Source of the DNA: Paraburkholderia aspalathi
GTDB lineage: Bacteria > Pseudomonadota > Gammaproteobacteria > Burkholderiales > Burkholderiaceae
Assembly (NCBI RefSeq): GCF_900116445.1
Contig: NZ_FPBH01000028.1
Span: 62,001-126,000, forward strand
DNA length: 64,000 nt
Reading direction: 5' to 3'
Position 1 is the stretch's first letter. The number at the start of each line of letters is the position of its first letter. The notes beneath the pieces were generated by a model. It was not told the origin of the DNA. It did not search any database and saw nothing but the letters and a program-made list of their open reading frames with translations. A program made the translations under genes and the position numbers. This document shows positions 43,095-51,351 of the stretch, one piece after another.

Positions 43095-43907
43095 TTAGAA
43101 CGACGGCACCACCGAACCCTTGAACTGCGTCTTGATGAACTGGCGCACGTCTTCCGACTGGTAAGCCGCGACCAGCTTCTTGACCCAAGGCTTGTCCTTG
43201 TCCTGCGTGCGCACGGCGATCAGGTTCGCGTACGGGCTGTGGATATCTTCGAGCGCGATCGCGTCTTTGGTCGGCTGCAGACCGGCGGCCAGCGCGAAGT
43301 TCGTGTTGATCGCGGCAGCGTCGACGTCCGACAGCGAGCGCGGCAGTTGTGCTGCGTCGAGTTCGAGCAGCTTGATCTTCTTCGGATTCTCGGCGACGTC
43401 GAGCGCCGTGGCGTTATTGCCGTTCGTGCCCGCGCCGGCCTTCAGCTTGATCACGCCTTGCGTCTGCAACAGCAGCAGCGCGCGGTTCTCGTTCGACGGA
43501 TCGTTCGGCACCGCGATCTTCGCGCCCTGCGCCAGATCCTTCAGCGACTTCAGCTTCTTCGAATAGATACCGAGCGGCGAAATGTACGTCAGGCCCGCAT
43601 TGACGATCTTGTAGCCACGTTGCTTGACCTGGCTGTCGAGGTACGGCTGGTGCTGGAAGCTGTTGGCATCCAGATCGCCGGCATCGAGCGCGGCGTTCGG
43701 CTGCACGTAGTCGTTGAATTCGACGACCTTCACATTCAGGCCTTCACGCTTCGCCACCTTCGTGACGACTTCCCAGATTTGCGCATCCGGGCCGCCGATG
43801 GTGCCGACCTTGATGACCTTGTCGTCAGCGTGTGCGCCGAAGCTGGTGACGATCGCCGCGCTGGCGACTACTGCCGAGAGGGCTTTGAGGATGTTTCTGC
43901 GCTGCAT
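43095..43907 (-). CDS. metQ: MetQ/NlpA-family ABC substrate-binding protein
   Basis: A 270-residue periplasmic binding protein for methionine or a related ligand. The signal peptide ends FGAHA-DDK; there is no lipobox cysteine, unlike E. coli MetQ. NlpA-family features: VGTIGGPDAQIWEVV, QHQPYLDSQVKQRGY and the C-terminal QFIKTQFKGSVVPSF. No metN (ATPase) or metI (permease) gene is adjacent, so it is an orphan that may join a remote transporter. The ATG is chosen at MQRRNILK. Confidence 0.88.
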   Translation of the reverse strand: MQRRNILKALSAVVASAAIVTSFGAHADDKVIKVGTIGGPDAQIWEVVTKVAKREGLNVKVVEFNDYVQPNAALDAGDLDANSFQHQPYLDSQVKQRGYKIVNAGLTYISPLGIYSKKLKSLKDLAQGAKIAVPNDPSNENRALLLLQTQGVIKLKAGAGTNGNNATALDVAENPKKIKLLELDAAQLPRSLSDVDAAAINTNFALAAGLQPTKDAIALEDIHSPYANLIAVRTQDKDKPWVKKLVAAYQSEDVRQFIKTQFKGSVVPSF

Positions 43908-44207
43908 GTAATTCTCGCTTGTTCTGATCGATGTCAGATTCGGGTGGAAGCCGGCGGCAGGCATCTTGTGGACACGCCGCCAACTGGACCGTAAATGGTC
44001 TCATACGCCCGGCGAGATGGGAAATATCACGATCGCATATGGTTATGCACCTGCAATGGCGCTGTTCATGTGGGACACATTCACCCCGTGGCCGGAGCGA
44101 GGCACTAAGCTCCGTAGCTCGCGCGCACCAAATCAACCACTGACCGATAATCGAAGATCATTGCCCGCAAACCCACGCGGCCCACTTGTTCGCTTACGAG
44201 AACGCTC
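43908..44207. other. metQ-yciI divergent intergenic region
   Basis: Three hundred bases between two divergent starts. I see no tRNA, terminator or known riboswitch. Promoters for both genes must lie here, but no near-consensus -35/-10 pair stands out. Confidence 0.3.
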
Positions 44208-44498
44208 ATGTACGTCATCAATCTCATCTACACCGCACCCCTCGAGCGCGTCGACGACGCACTCGAAGCACATCGCGCATTTCTGACACAACAGTTCGAA
44301 GCAGGCGTATTCGTGGCCGCCGGACCGAAGGTGCCGCGCGACGGCGGCATCATTCTGGCAGTGCGCATCGAGCGCGATAAGCTGGATGAGATTCTCGCCA
44401 GCGACCCGTTCGCCGAACAGAAGCTCGCGCGTTACGAGGTGACGGAGTTCAAGGCGACGCGCCTCGCGCCGGGAATGAATTTGCCGATGCCGGCTTGA
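44208..44498 (+). CDS. YciI family protein
   Basis: A 96-residue protein with a single YCII domain, a ferredoxin-like dimeric fold. MYVINLIYTAPLERVDDALEAHRAFL contains the conserved His of the presumed active site, and FVAAGPKVPRDGGIIL with its Asp is typical. The biochemical role of most members is unknown. Confidence 0.87.
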   Translation: MYVINLIYTAPLERVDDALEAHRAFLTQQFEAGVFVAAGPKVPRDGGIILAVRIERDKLDEILASDPFAEQKLARYEVTEFKATRLAPGMNLPMPA

Positions 44499-44564
44499 GG
44501 ATAACTGCGAAGGAAATTGAATACGGGCGCGCGGCAGATGCACGCGCCCGTCTGCATCAACGCA

Positions 44565-45194
44565 TTAATCGAGCAGCAGCTTGATATCGTGCACCCACGG
44601 CGTGGCGCCCTGGCCGTCACGCGCGAATAAACGCAGCTTGCCGTCCGGGTCGAACACATAGCTCGCTGCCGTGTGGTCCATCGTGTAGCTATCAGCTGTC
44701 TTGCCCGGCACTTTCGCGTAGTACACGCGGAAGTCTTTCGTGATCTTGGTGAGCTGCGCCTGGTCCGCCGGACGCAAGCCGACGAACGTCGGATTGAACG
44801 CCGGCACGTATTGCCCGAGCAGAGCCGGCGTGTCGCGGTCCGGATCGACGGTGACGAACAGCACCTGCACGCGCTTCGCGTCTTCCGGGCCGAGTTGCTG
44901 CAACGCTTGCGAAAGCTCAGCCATCGTGGTCGGGCAGACGTCCGGGCAATGCGTATAGCCGAAGAACAGCACCACGACCTTGCTCTTGTAATCCGCCAAT
45001 GTGCGGACTTGGCCGGTCGTGTCGGGCAGCGAGAAATCGCTCCCGAATTGCGTGTTGCCGGTGATGTCGAGGTTCTGGAACGCCGGCGGCTGCTTGCCGC
45101 AACCGGCCACCAGCAACGCGCCGCCGAGTGCGCAAGCGATCACGGTGACACGCGCGGCAGCACGCGCCGTGCGCACAAAGCGTTGTGTGAGCAT
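44565..45194 (-). CDS. sco: SCO1/SenC copper-chaperone lipoprotein
   Basis: Inserts copper in the CuA site of cytochrome c oxidase. The 209-residue precursor has a lipobox LVAGC (Cys32), a thioredoxin fold, copper ligands CPDVC (Cys83, Cys87) and the distal His174 in DHTAASYV. The long upstream open frame is spurious; the ATG at 45194 lies six bases after the ctaB stop. It ends the ctaA-ctaB-sco group. Confidence 0.94.
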   Translation of the reverse strand: MLTQRFVRTARAAARVTVIACALGGALLVAGCGKQPPAFQNLDITGNTQFGSDFSLPDTTGQVRTLADYKSKVVVLFFGYTHCPDVCPTTMAELSQALQQLGPEDAKRVQVLFVTVDPDRDTPALLGQYVPAFNPTFVGLRPADQAQLTKITKDFRVYYAKVPGKTADSYTMDHTAASYVFDPDGKLRLFARDGQGATPWVHDIKLLLD

Positions 45195-45199
45195 GGGTG

Positions 45200-46105
45200 T
45201 TACGCGCCGATCACGACGCGCGCATAGTGGTCGATCAACAGCGCGGCGAAGAGCAGCGACAGATAAACGATCGAGTAACGGAACGTCTTGCGCGCCAGAT
45301 CGTCGGAGTAGTCCCGATAGATCTTCCACGCATACGCGAGGAACACGGCGCCGAGCAAAACGGCCGCCGCGAGGTACACCACGCCGCTCATGCCGGAGAT
45401 GAACGGCATCATCGTGACCGCGAACAGAATCACCGTGTACAGCAGAATATGCAGGCGCGTGTATTTTTCGCCGTGTGTGTTCGGCAGCATCGGCAGACCG
45501 GCGTTTTCGTAGTCTTTGCGGCGATACAGTGCGAGCGCCCAGAAATGCGGCGGCGTCCACACGAAAATGATCAGCACGAGAATCCATGCGTCGCCCGGCA
45601 CGTGACCGGTGACGGCGGCCCAACCGAGCGCCGGTGGCATCGCGCCGGACGCGCCGCCGATCACAATGTTCTGCGGCGTGGCCGGTTTGAGCAGCAGCGT
45701 ATAGATAACCGCATAGCCGACGAAGGTGGCGAGCGTGAGCCACATGGTCAGCGGATTGGCGAACGTGTAGAGCGTCCACATGCCGAGCCCACCGAGCACG
45801 GCCGAAAACAGCAGAATTTGCGGGGTAGTGATTTCGCCGCGCGCGGACGGCCGCCACGATGTGCGACGCATCTTCGCGTCGATCTTCTGTTCCATCAGGC
45901 AATTGATGGCGAACGCCGCGCCGGCCAGCAGCCAGATACCGACCGTGCCGCCGATCAGGACGGTCCACGGCACCATGCCGGGCGTCGACAGAAACATGCC
46001 GATGACTGCGCAGAACACAGCGAGCTGCGTGACGCGCGGCTTCGTCAGGGCGATGTACTGGGAGACCCGGCTACCGGGCGTTTGGGAGAGAGTTGTGCTG
46101 TCCAT
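45200..46105 (-). CDS. ctaB: Protohaem IX farnesyltransferase CtaB (haem O synthase)
   Basis: UbiA-family membrane prenyltransferase making haem O. The 301-residue protein has about nine transmembrane segments and the Asp-rich/Arg motifs NCLMEQKIDAKMRRT and, in the second half, VWTPPHFWALALYRRKDYENAG. It is six bases from ctaA. Confidence 0.95.
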   Translation of the reverse strand: MDSTTLSQTPGSRVSQYIALTKPRVTQLAVFCAVIGMFLSTPGMVPWTVLIGGTVGIWLLAGAAFAINCLMEQKIDAKMRRTSWRPSARGEITTPQILLFSAVLGGLGMWTLYTFANPLTMWLTLATFVGYAVIYTLLLKPATPQNIVIGGASGAMPPALGWAAVTGHVPGDAWILVLIIFVWTPPHFWALALYRRKDYENAGLPMLPNTHGEKYTRLHILLYTVILFAVTMMPFISGMSGVVYLAAAVLLGAVFLAYAWKIYRDYSDDLARKTFRYSIVYLSLLFAALLIDHYARVVIGA

Positions 46106-46111
46106 GTGGGG

Positions 46112-47221
46112 TCACGCTGGCGCGGCATCGCGCGCAGGCAACACGGCGCGGCCGGGACGGCTATAAGCGATCCGAAAGTTTAACATAACGAGTAGAAGCA
46201 GCAGGATCGCGGCGCCCCCGTTATGCGCGACCGCAATGGGCAACGGCCATTGCAGGACGATGTTCGACAGACCGGTGATGAACTGGATCAGCACCACCAG
46301 CAACACGCCGTTTGCCGGTCGCCGCAGCGACTCGAAACGGCGCAGTTTCAGCGCAAACCACACCAGGTAGGCGACCACGGCGATCGCGAACGTGCGGTGG
46401 GTCCAGTGAATCGCGACCAGCGCATCTTGAGTGATCATGTCGCCGTCACCGGTCATACCGAGCGCGCGCCACAGGTGAAAGCCGTGCGCGAAATCCATCG
46501 GCGGGACCCATTGGCCGTTGCAGGTCGGGAAGTCCGTGCACGCGAGCACCGCGTAGTTCGTGCTGACCCAGCCGCCCAACGCAATCTGCACCACCAGCAG
46601 CACGAGACCGGCGATCGCCGCCGCGCGCCAGCGCGCGGCTTCGGGCTCATAGGCCGGCAGCGGCGTTTGGCGCGCGGCCAGCCAGCCGAGCGTGCCGAGC
46701 AACGCGAGGCCAAGCAGCAAATGGGTCGTCACGATGATCGGTTGCAACTTCATGGTCACGGTCCATGCGCCGAACGCACCCTGCACGAGAATCAGCAGCA
46801 GCAGGGAAGTCGGCCACCACGGCGACACATGCAGCGGACGGCGCTTGATGCGAGCCGTCCACGCAATCAACGTCTGCGCGATGATCAGCACGCCGATCGC
46901 CATCGCGAAGTAACGGTGAATCATCTCGATCCAGGCCTTCGTCATGCTGACCGGTCCGGTCGGCATCAATTGATGCGCGGCGGTAATCGCGGCGTGCGCG
47001 ATGAACGGCGACGACGTGCCATAGCAACCAGGCCAGTCCGGGCAGCCGAGACCAGAATCGGTGAGACGCGTAAAGCCGCCGAACATCACCAGGTCCAGCG
47101 TCAGGAAAGTGGTGAGCCACACCAGCTTGCGGAATTTGTTGTCGTCGGCCTTGACCCACACATAGGACAGCGGCAACAACGCGATACACAAGCCGATCAG
47201 GGCCAGTTGCAGTACGAACAT
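46112..47221 (-). CDS. ctaA: Haem A synthase CtaA (COX15)
   Basis: Oxidises haem O to haem A. The 369-residue membrane protein has eight transmembrane segments in two pseudo-symmetric halves, with conserved histidines in MIHRYFAMAIG and AIHWTHRTFAIAV and the glutamate/cysteine loops near GLGCPDWPGCYG and ACTDFPTCNGQW. It is followed directly by ctaB, matching the haem O to haem A pathway. Confidence 0.95.
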   Translation of the reverse strand: MFVLQLALIGLCIALLPLSYVWVKADDNKFRKLVWLTTFLTLDLVMFGGFTRLTDSGLGCPDWPGCYGTSSPFIAHAAITAAHQLMPTGPVSMTKAWIEMIHRYFAMAIGVLIIAQTLIAWTARIKRRPLHVSPWWPTSLLLLILVQGAFGAWTVTMKLQPIIVTTHLLLGLALLGTLGWLAARQTPLPAYEPEAARWRAAAIAGLVLLVVQIALGGWVSTNYAVLACTDFPTCNGQWVPPMDFAHGFHLWRALGMTGDGDMITQDALVAIHWTHRTFAIAVVAYLVWFALKLRRFESLRRPANGVLLVVLIQFITGLSNIVLQWPLPIAVAHNGGAAILLLLLVMLNFRIAYSRPGRAVLPARDAAPA

Positions 47222-47243
47222 CTTTCTTACCCTGGTTGCGGCG

Positions 47244-47906
47244 TCAGCCGATCCTCGACCACTTGAGCAGCTTGGTCAGGTCACCCTTGATCTTGCTGGG
47301 GTTCGGATCTTTCGGAAAACGCATCATCAGATTGCCATTCGGATCGACCAGATAGATGTGGTCGGTGAGCTGGGTGCCGGTATCGGCCGGCAGCCATGCG
47401 GACACCTGCGCCGGGTTGGCGATCAGCATGTCGGTGTCGGGATAGGCCTTTTGTATCACGTCGGAGACGTTGCCTGCATCGGTGCGCAGCCACACTTCGA
47501 CGACGCGCTCGCGTTCCGGGCCCTGAGCTGCGCGGATTTGTCGCATGAAGTACAGCTTGGTGGCGCACGCTTTGTCGCACGCGCTGTTGTCGACGGAGAT
47601 CATCAGCCAGTGGCCGCGCAGCGACGCGAGCTTGAGCGGCTTGCCGTCTTCCCCCGTCACGACGATCGATTCGGGAATCGGCCGCTGCGGTTCGATCAGC
47701 GCGCCGTAGTTCGTGCTGCCGCCGGCCGGCTTGACCACGTAATAGACGAAATACGACACGGCTATCGGTGCTGCACAGATGATCGCCAGCAATAGCAGCA
47801 TCCAGCGGCCGCGCTTCCACGATCCCGCGCCATTGGGTTGATCTGCCATCACTTTCGGAGCTGCGGGTTTGCCGGCTTGCGGCGAACGGGGAGATTGCGT
47901 CGACAC
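47244..47906 (-). CDS. Membrane-anchored SCO-like thioredoxin-fold protein (oxidase assembly)
   Basis: A 220-residue protein usually left as hypothetical. One transmembrane segment at about 35-57 precedes a periplasmic thioredoxin-like domain. It keeps CDKAC (Cys110, Cys114), the CX3C spacing of SCO proteins, and His183 in TDHIYLVDPNG, which lines up with the SCO distal histidine. It sits between the SURF1 gene and ctaA, so a role in oxidase copper or redox assembly is likely. The start is GTG with AGAGG seven bases upstream; an ATG 57 bases in is an alternative. Confidence 0.8.
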   Translation of the reverse strand: MSTQSPRSPQAGKPAAPKVMADQPNGAGSWKRGRWMLLLLAIICAAPIAVSYFVYYVVKPAGGSTNYGALIEPQRPIPESIVVTGEDGKPLKLASLRGHWLMISVDNSACDKACATKLYFMRQIRAAQGPERERVVEVWLRTDAGNVSDVIQKAYPDTDMLIANPAQVSAWLPADTGTQLTDHIYLVDPNGNLMMRFPKDPNPSKIKGDLTKLLKWSRIG

Positions 47907-47976
47907 TACGGGACCTCTTTCAATGATTGCGCGGCTTCGAGCCCTTCTCTCAGGGCACGAAACCGCAGGCGATGCG

Positions 47977-48693
47977 TTACACGCTCGGGGCGTGCTCTTT
48001 CTTCGCGGCGCGGCGCGCGGCGTACAAGCCGAACACCAGAGCCGCAGCCGCCATGCCCCACCACTGGAACATGTAGCCGTAGTTGGTTTCGACGCCGGTG
48101 GTTGGCGCCGGCCAGTCGCGCACCAGCTTGTCGCCGTCGTCGCTCAATTGCTGGATCACGAACGATTGCAACGGCAACCCGGTTTCCGCAGCGTAGGCCG
48201 CCGTATCCAGATTCTGGCGGATTTTCTGATGCGCGGCCGATCCGCCCTGCCCCAACTCGAATGCCCGCGAGGCATCGGCGCGCGCAATGCCTTCAATTTC
48301 GATCTCGCCTTGCGGCGTGATGTACGGCGCGATGGTCTCGCGATTGTTCATGTTGCGCGGCAGCCAGCCGCGATTGACCAGCACGAAACCGCCGTCGGCC
48401 AGTTTAAAAGGCATCACGACGTAAAAGCCCGGCTGATCGTTATACGGGCGATTATCCAGATAGACGACTTTGTCCGCGACGAAACTGCCGCGCGCCTTCA
48501 CGCGATGGAATTCGATGTCCTTGAGTGCAACCGGCGTAGCACTCACGGGCCGCGCAGGTGCGTCTTCGAACTGCGTGATCTGGGCTTCGAGCGCTTCCTT
48601 CTGATGCGCACGGTCGCGCTGCCAGAAGCCAAGCCGCACCGTCACTGCAATCACCAGCAGAATCAGCAGCGCGGGGATGAGGCGAAACTTCAT
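47977..48693 (-). CDS. SURF1-family cytochrome oxidase biogenesis protein
   Basis: Assists haem a insertion and early assembly of subunit I. The 238-residue protein has N-terminal (RLIPALLILLVIAVTVRLGFW) and C-terminal (YMFQWWGMAAAALVFGLYAARRA) membrane segments around a periplasmic domain with VYLDNRPYNDQPGFYVVMP and VLVNRGWLPRN, the SURF1 hallmarks. The ATG is preceded by GGAG. Confidence 0.93.
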   Translation of the reverse strand: MKFRLIPALLILLVIAVTVRLGFWQRDRAHQKEALEAQITQFEDAPARPVSATPVALKDIEFHRVKARGSFVADKVVYLDNRPYNDQPGFYVVMPFKLADGGFVLVNRGWLPRNMNNRETIAPYITPQGEIEIEGIARADASRAFELGQGGSAAHQKIRQNLDTAAYAAETGLPLQSFVIQQLSDDGDKLVRDWPAPTTGVETNYGYMFQWWGMAAAALVFGLYAARRAAKKEHAPSV

Positions 48694-48807
48694 CGAACAC
48701 GCTCCGGCGCCAGCGCATGCGACGGCGTCCTGAACGTACGGCAGACGCTGACGCGCGGTGCGATAATAAACGTCTTGCCTCTGCGCTTCCTGGTTTCAGT
48801 TGGTTCC

Positions 48808-49017
48808 ATGCACATTCTCGTTCCCATCGCCTTCGTCCTGATCATCGCCAGCATGGTGTCCGCGCTTTACTTCATGATGCATGACAAGGGCAAAACCAAG
48901 CGGATGGTCTGGTCGCTCGCCACGCGGGTGGGTCTGTCGATCTCGCTGTTCCTGTTCATCCTGTTCGCTCACTGGATGGGCTGGATTCAGTCGACCGGTA
49001 TTCCTTACGGGCGTTGA
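48808..49017 (+). CDS. Twin transmembrane protein (DUF2909)
   Basis: A 69-residue protein with two membrane helices (ILVPIAFVLIIASMVSALYF and LSISLFLFILFAHWMGWI) joined by a basic loop MHDKGKTKRM. It is the only plus-strand gene in the cta cluster, divergent from SURF1 and convergent with ctaE. The family co-occurs with aa3 oxidase genes; its function is unknown. Confidence 0.85.
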   Translation: MHILVPIAFVLIIASMVSALYFMMHDKGKTKRMVWSLATRVGLSISLFLFILFAHWMGWIQSTGIPYGR

Positions 49018-49052
49018 GCTTGGCGGAAAAAGCTTCACGTCACCCAACCCAC

Positions 49053-49092
49053 CAAACAAAACGCCGCCCTGACAGGGTCGAGGGCGGCGCTC
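49053..49092 (-). terminator. Terminator after ctaE
   Basis: CGCCGCCCT (49062-49070), 10-base loop, AGGGCGGCG (49081-49089). On the minus strand it is followed by TTTTGTTT. It closes the ctaC-D-G-E operon. Confidence 0.85.
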
Positions 49093-49202
49093 CATGACTT
49101 GCGTACTGCTCGTGCGCTGCGCCCTTGATGGGCGATGCGCGAACGACCTGCACACGTTCCGGAAACCACTCGGTTTTCAGTACGTATGCAGACCAGACTG
49201 CG

Positions 49203-50060
49203 TTACAGCCAGTACACGACGACGTACAGCCCAAGCCACACGACGTCCACAAAGTGCCAGTACCAGGCGGCGCCTTCGAATGCGAAGTGATGCTCCGCAG
49301 TGAAGTGGCCGCGAATCATCCGCGCTAGCACCACGGCCAGCATCGTACCGCCGAGGAACACGTGGAAACCGTGGAAGCCCGTCAGCAGGAAGAACGTCGA
49401 ACCATACACGCCCGAAGCCAGCGTCAGGTTCAGTTCGTTGTACGCGTGGAAATACTCGAAGCCTTGCAGGAACAGGAAGCAGACGCCGAGCACCAGCGTA
49501 GCAGCCAGCCAGATGATCGCCTTCTTGCGATGATCTTCACGCAGCGCGTGGTGCGAAACCGTCAACGTAGCGCCCGACGACAGCAGCAGCGCCGTGTTGA
49601 TGGTCGGCACCGGCCACGGCTGCATCGACTTGAAGGTCGAGACCAGCGCTGCCGGACCGTTGTTCGGCCACACCGCCGAGAAATCCGGCCAGATCAGCTT
49701 GTAGTCGAGGCTGCCGAGCTGATGCAGCGCGATTTCACGTGCATAGAACAACGCGCCAAAGAAAGCGCCGAAGAACATCACTTCGGAGAAGATGAACCAG
49801 CTCATGCTCCAGCGGTACGACTTGTCGACATTCTTGCCGTACATGCCGCCTTCCGACTCGGCGATCGCGTCGCCGAACCAGTGCCACAAGGTATAGAGCA
49901 GCCACAGCAAGCCGACGACGACGCCGATCGGCGCCAGTTCATGTTCGTTGATCCAGGCCGCAAGCGATCCGAGCATGACCAGCAATCCGACCGCGGCGCT
50001 GATCGGATGCCGCGACGGATGCGGTACGAAATAGTACGGGCTCTCGTTTTGACCGCTCAT
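49203..50060 (-). CDS. ctaE: Cytochrome c oxidase subunit III CtaE
   Basis: A 285-residue integral subunit with seven transmembrane segments and no redox centre; it protects the proton-uptake path of subunit I. Family motifs: PYYFVPHPSRHPI at the N-terminus, FIFSEVMFFGAFFGALFY, LTGFHGFHVFLGG and WYWHFVDVVWLGLYVVVY at the C-terminus. The ATG has a GGAGA site. Last structural gene of the operon. Confidence 0.97.
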   Translation of the reverse strand: MSGQNESPYYFVPHPSRHPISAAVGLLVMLGSLAAWINEHELAPIGVVVGLLWLLYTLWHWFGDAIAESEGGMYGKNVDKSYRWSMSWFIFSEVMFFGAFFGALFYAREIALHQLGSLDYKLIWPDFSAVWPNNGPAALVSTFKSMQPWPVPTINTALLLSSGATLTVSHHALREDHRKKAIIWLAATLVLGVCFLFLQGFEYFHAYNELNLTLASGVYGSTFFLLTGFHGFHVFLGGTMLAVVLARMIRGHFTAEHHFAFEGAAWYWHFVDVVWLGLYVVVYWL

Positions 50061-50191
50061 TCTTGATTCTCCACTTCAGTCCAGTTGTTCCGGAATCTCC
50101 GGCTGTATCTTCGGCGGCGCGTCGATACCGCACCGCTTCTCTCTAATTCGTGGGCTCTGCTTCGCCCGGTACGACTTGTGTGTCTGCCGGC

Positions 50192-50401
50192 TCAACCTAC
50201 TACGGCGTGCACGATCAGGATCAGCACTCCGATCAGGATAGCGACGCTGATCAGCGCTGCTGCAAGCACATGCAGCGGGTTCAACTGAGTTGCGTCCGCT
50301 TCCAGATCACGACGCTTGCGCACCCCGAAAAACGACCAGAACACGGCTTTCATCGACTGGCCGAAACTGCTCTTGCGTGGGCTGCCGTGGTTATCGCTCA
50401 T
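50192..50401 (-). CDS. DUF2970 membrane protein
   Basis: A 69-residue single-pass protein. The N-terminal half has SMKAVFWSFFGVRKRRDLEADA, the DUF2970 signature, and the C-terminal half is a hydrophobic helix. It is regularly found between ctaG and ctaE in beta-proteobacteria; its function is unknown. A 131-base gap to ctaE shows no clear element. Confidence 0.9.
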   Translation of the reverse strand: MSDNHGSPRKSSFGQSMKAVFWSFFGVRKRRDLEADATQLNPLHVLAAALISVAILIGVLILIVHAVVG

Positions 50402-50435
50402 TAACGTCTTCTTCCTTCGCCTGCGGCCAGCGCCG

Positions 50436-51050
50436 TCAGGCGGGGTTGGCGGTGGTCGCCGCCGTGTTGGCCGTGGGTGCTGCGCTCCCGGCCGTCGCCG
50501 CTGCCGGCGTATTCAACTCAAAGAACGTGTACGACAACGTGATCGTTTTCACATCCTTCGGCAACTTCGGGTCGACGACAAACACCACCGGCAACCGCTT
50601 CGTCTGGTTCGCAGTCAACGTCTGCTGCGTAAAGCAAAAACACTCGATCTTCTTGAAGTACTCGGTTGCCTGCTTCGGCGCGTAGCTCGGAATGGCCTGC
50701 GCCTGAATCGTGCGCGCCTGTTCGTTGCTGACCTCGTACATCACTGTCGTCACTTCGCCCGGATGCACGTCGAGACTACGTTGCTCTGGCTTGAAACCGA
50801 GCGGACCGCGCGCGTTCGCATCGAGTTCGATCGAAATCGTGCGACTCATGTCGACCTGCGTATTCTTCGCCTCACGCACCGTAGCATCACGCTGCACGAG
50901 GTTGTTGATGCCGGTGATCTGACAGATCGCGCGGTACATCGGCACCAGCGCAAAACCAAAACCGAACATCATCAACGCGACGATGAACAGCTTGATCAGC
51001 ATCGAACGGTTAAAAGAGCGATCGGCCTGGGCCGGCGGTTGCGTCGACAT
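50436..51050 (-). CDS. ctaG: Cytochrome c oxidase assembly protein CtaG (Cox11)
   Basis: Delivers copper to the CuB site of subunit I. The 204-residue type-II membrane protein has one N-terminal helix (LIKLFIVALMMFGFGFALVP), a periplasmic immunoglobulin-like domain and the copper ligand motif IECFCF. The C-terminus is Ala/Thr-rich. The start is the ATG before STQPPAQADRS; the upstream in-frame part is not conserved. Confidence 0.95.
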   Translation of the reverse strand: MSTQPPAQADRSFNRSMLIKLFIVALMMFGFGFALVPMYRAICQITGINNLVQRDATVREAKNTQVDMSRTISIELDANARGPLGFKPEQRSLDVHPGEVTTVMYEVSNEQARTIQAQAIPSYAPKQATEYFKKIECFCFTQQTLTANQTKRLPVVFVVDPKLPKDVKTITLSYTFFELNTPAAATAGSAAPTANTAATTANPA

Positions 51051-51099
51051 CTCAATCCTCAACAATCCTGCACACAGACTCGAACACCCGCGTACCGCG

Positions 51100-51234
51100 T
51101 CAGGGGAACCACTTCTGATGAATGATGACGCTCGCAAAAAAAGCCGCGGCGATGACAAACATCACGATACCGATCCGCCGGTTGCCCGCGCGAACCTGCT
51201 CGGGCGTACGTCTTTCTTGAGGATTGCGCGTCAT
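51100..51234 (-). CDS. Cytochrome oxidase small assembly protein
   Basis: A 44-residue protein with an Arg-rich N-terminus (NPQERRTPEQVRAGNRR) and one membrane helix (IGIVMFVIAAAFFASVII). This small gene between ctaD and ctaG is a conserved feature of beta-proteobacterial cta operons. The true ATG is at 51234; a longer open frame extends upstream through an inverted repeat. The function is known only by association. Confidence 0.8.
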   Translation of the reverse strand: MTRNPQERRTPEQVRAGNRRIGIVMFVIAAAFFASVIIHQKWFP

Positions 51235-51292
51235 GCTCGATTTTCTGAATACTTTCGTCACTACAGGGTGCCACCACTGCTCGCATGGCTGC

Positions 51293-51332
51293 CCGGTTCT
51301 GGCGGCGACTGACACCACGCCGCCAGAACCGG
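51293..51332 (-). other. Perfect 15-bp hairpin between ctaD and the small assembly gene
   Basis: Arms 51293-51307 and 51318-51332 (core CTGGCGGCG/CGCCGCCAG) with a 10-base loop, 20 bases past the ctaD stop. No T-run follows on the minus strand. It probably protects the ctaC-ctaD mRNA 3' end or partly uncouples downstream genes. Confidence 0.7.
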
Positions 51333-51351
51333 CAAGCTCGCTGAACGCCGA

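Noticed and set aside
44565..45968. A 467-residue fusion of a membrane protein with SCO
   Set aside because: The first half is an off-frame reading of ctaB. The SCO signal peptide with its lipobox begins at 45194.
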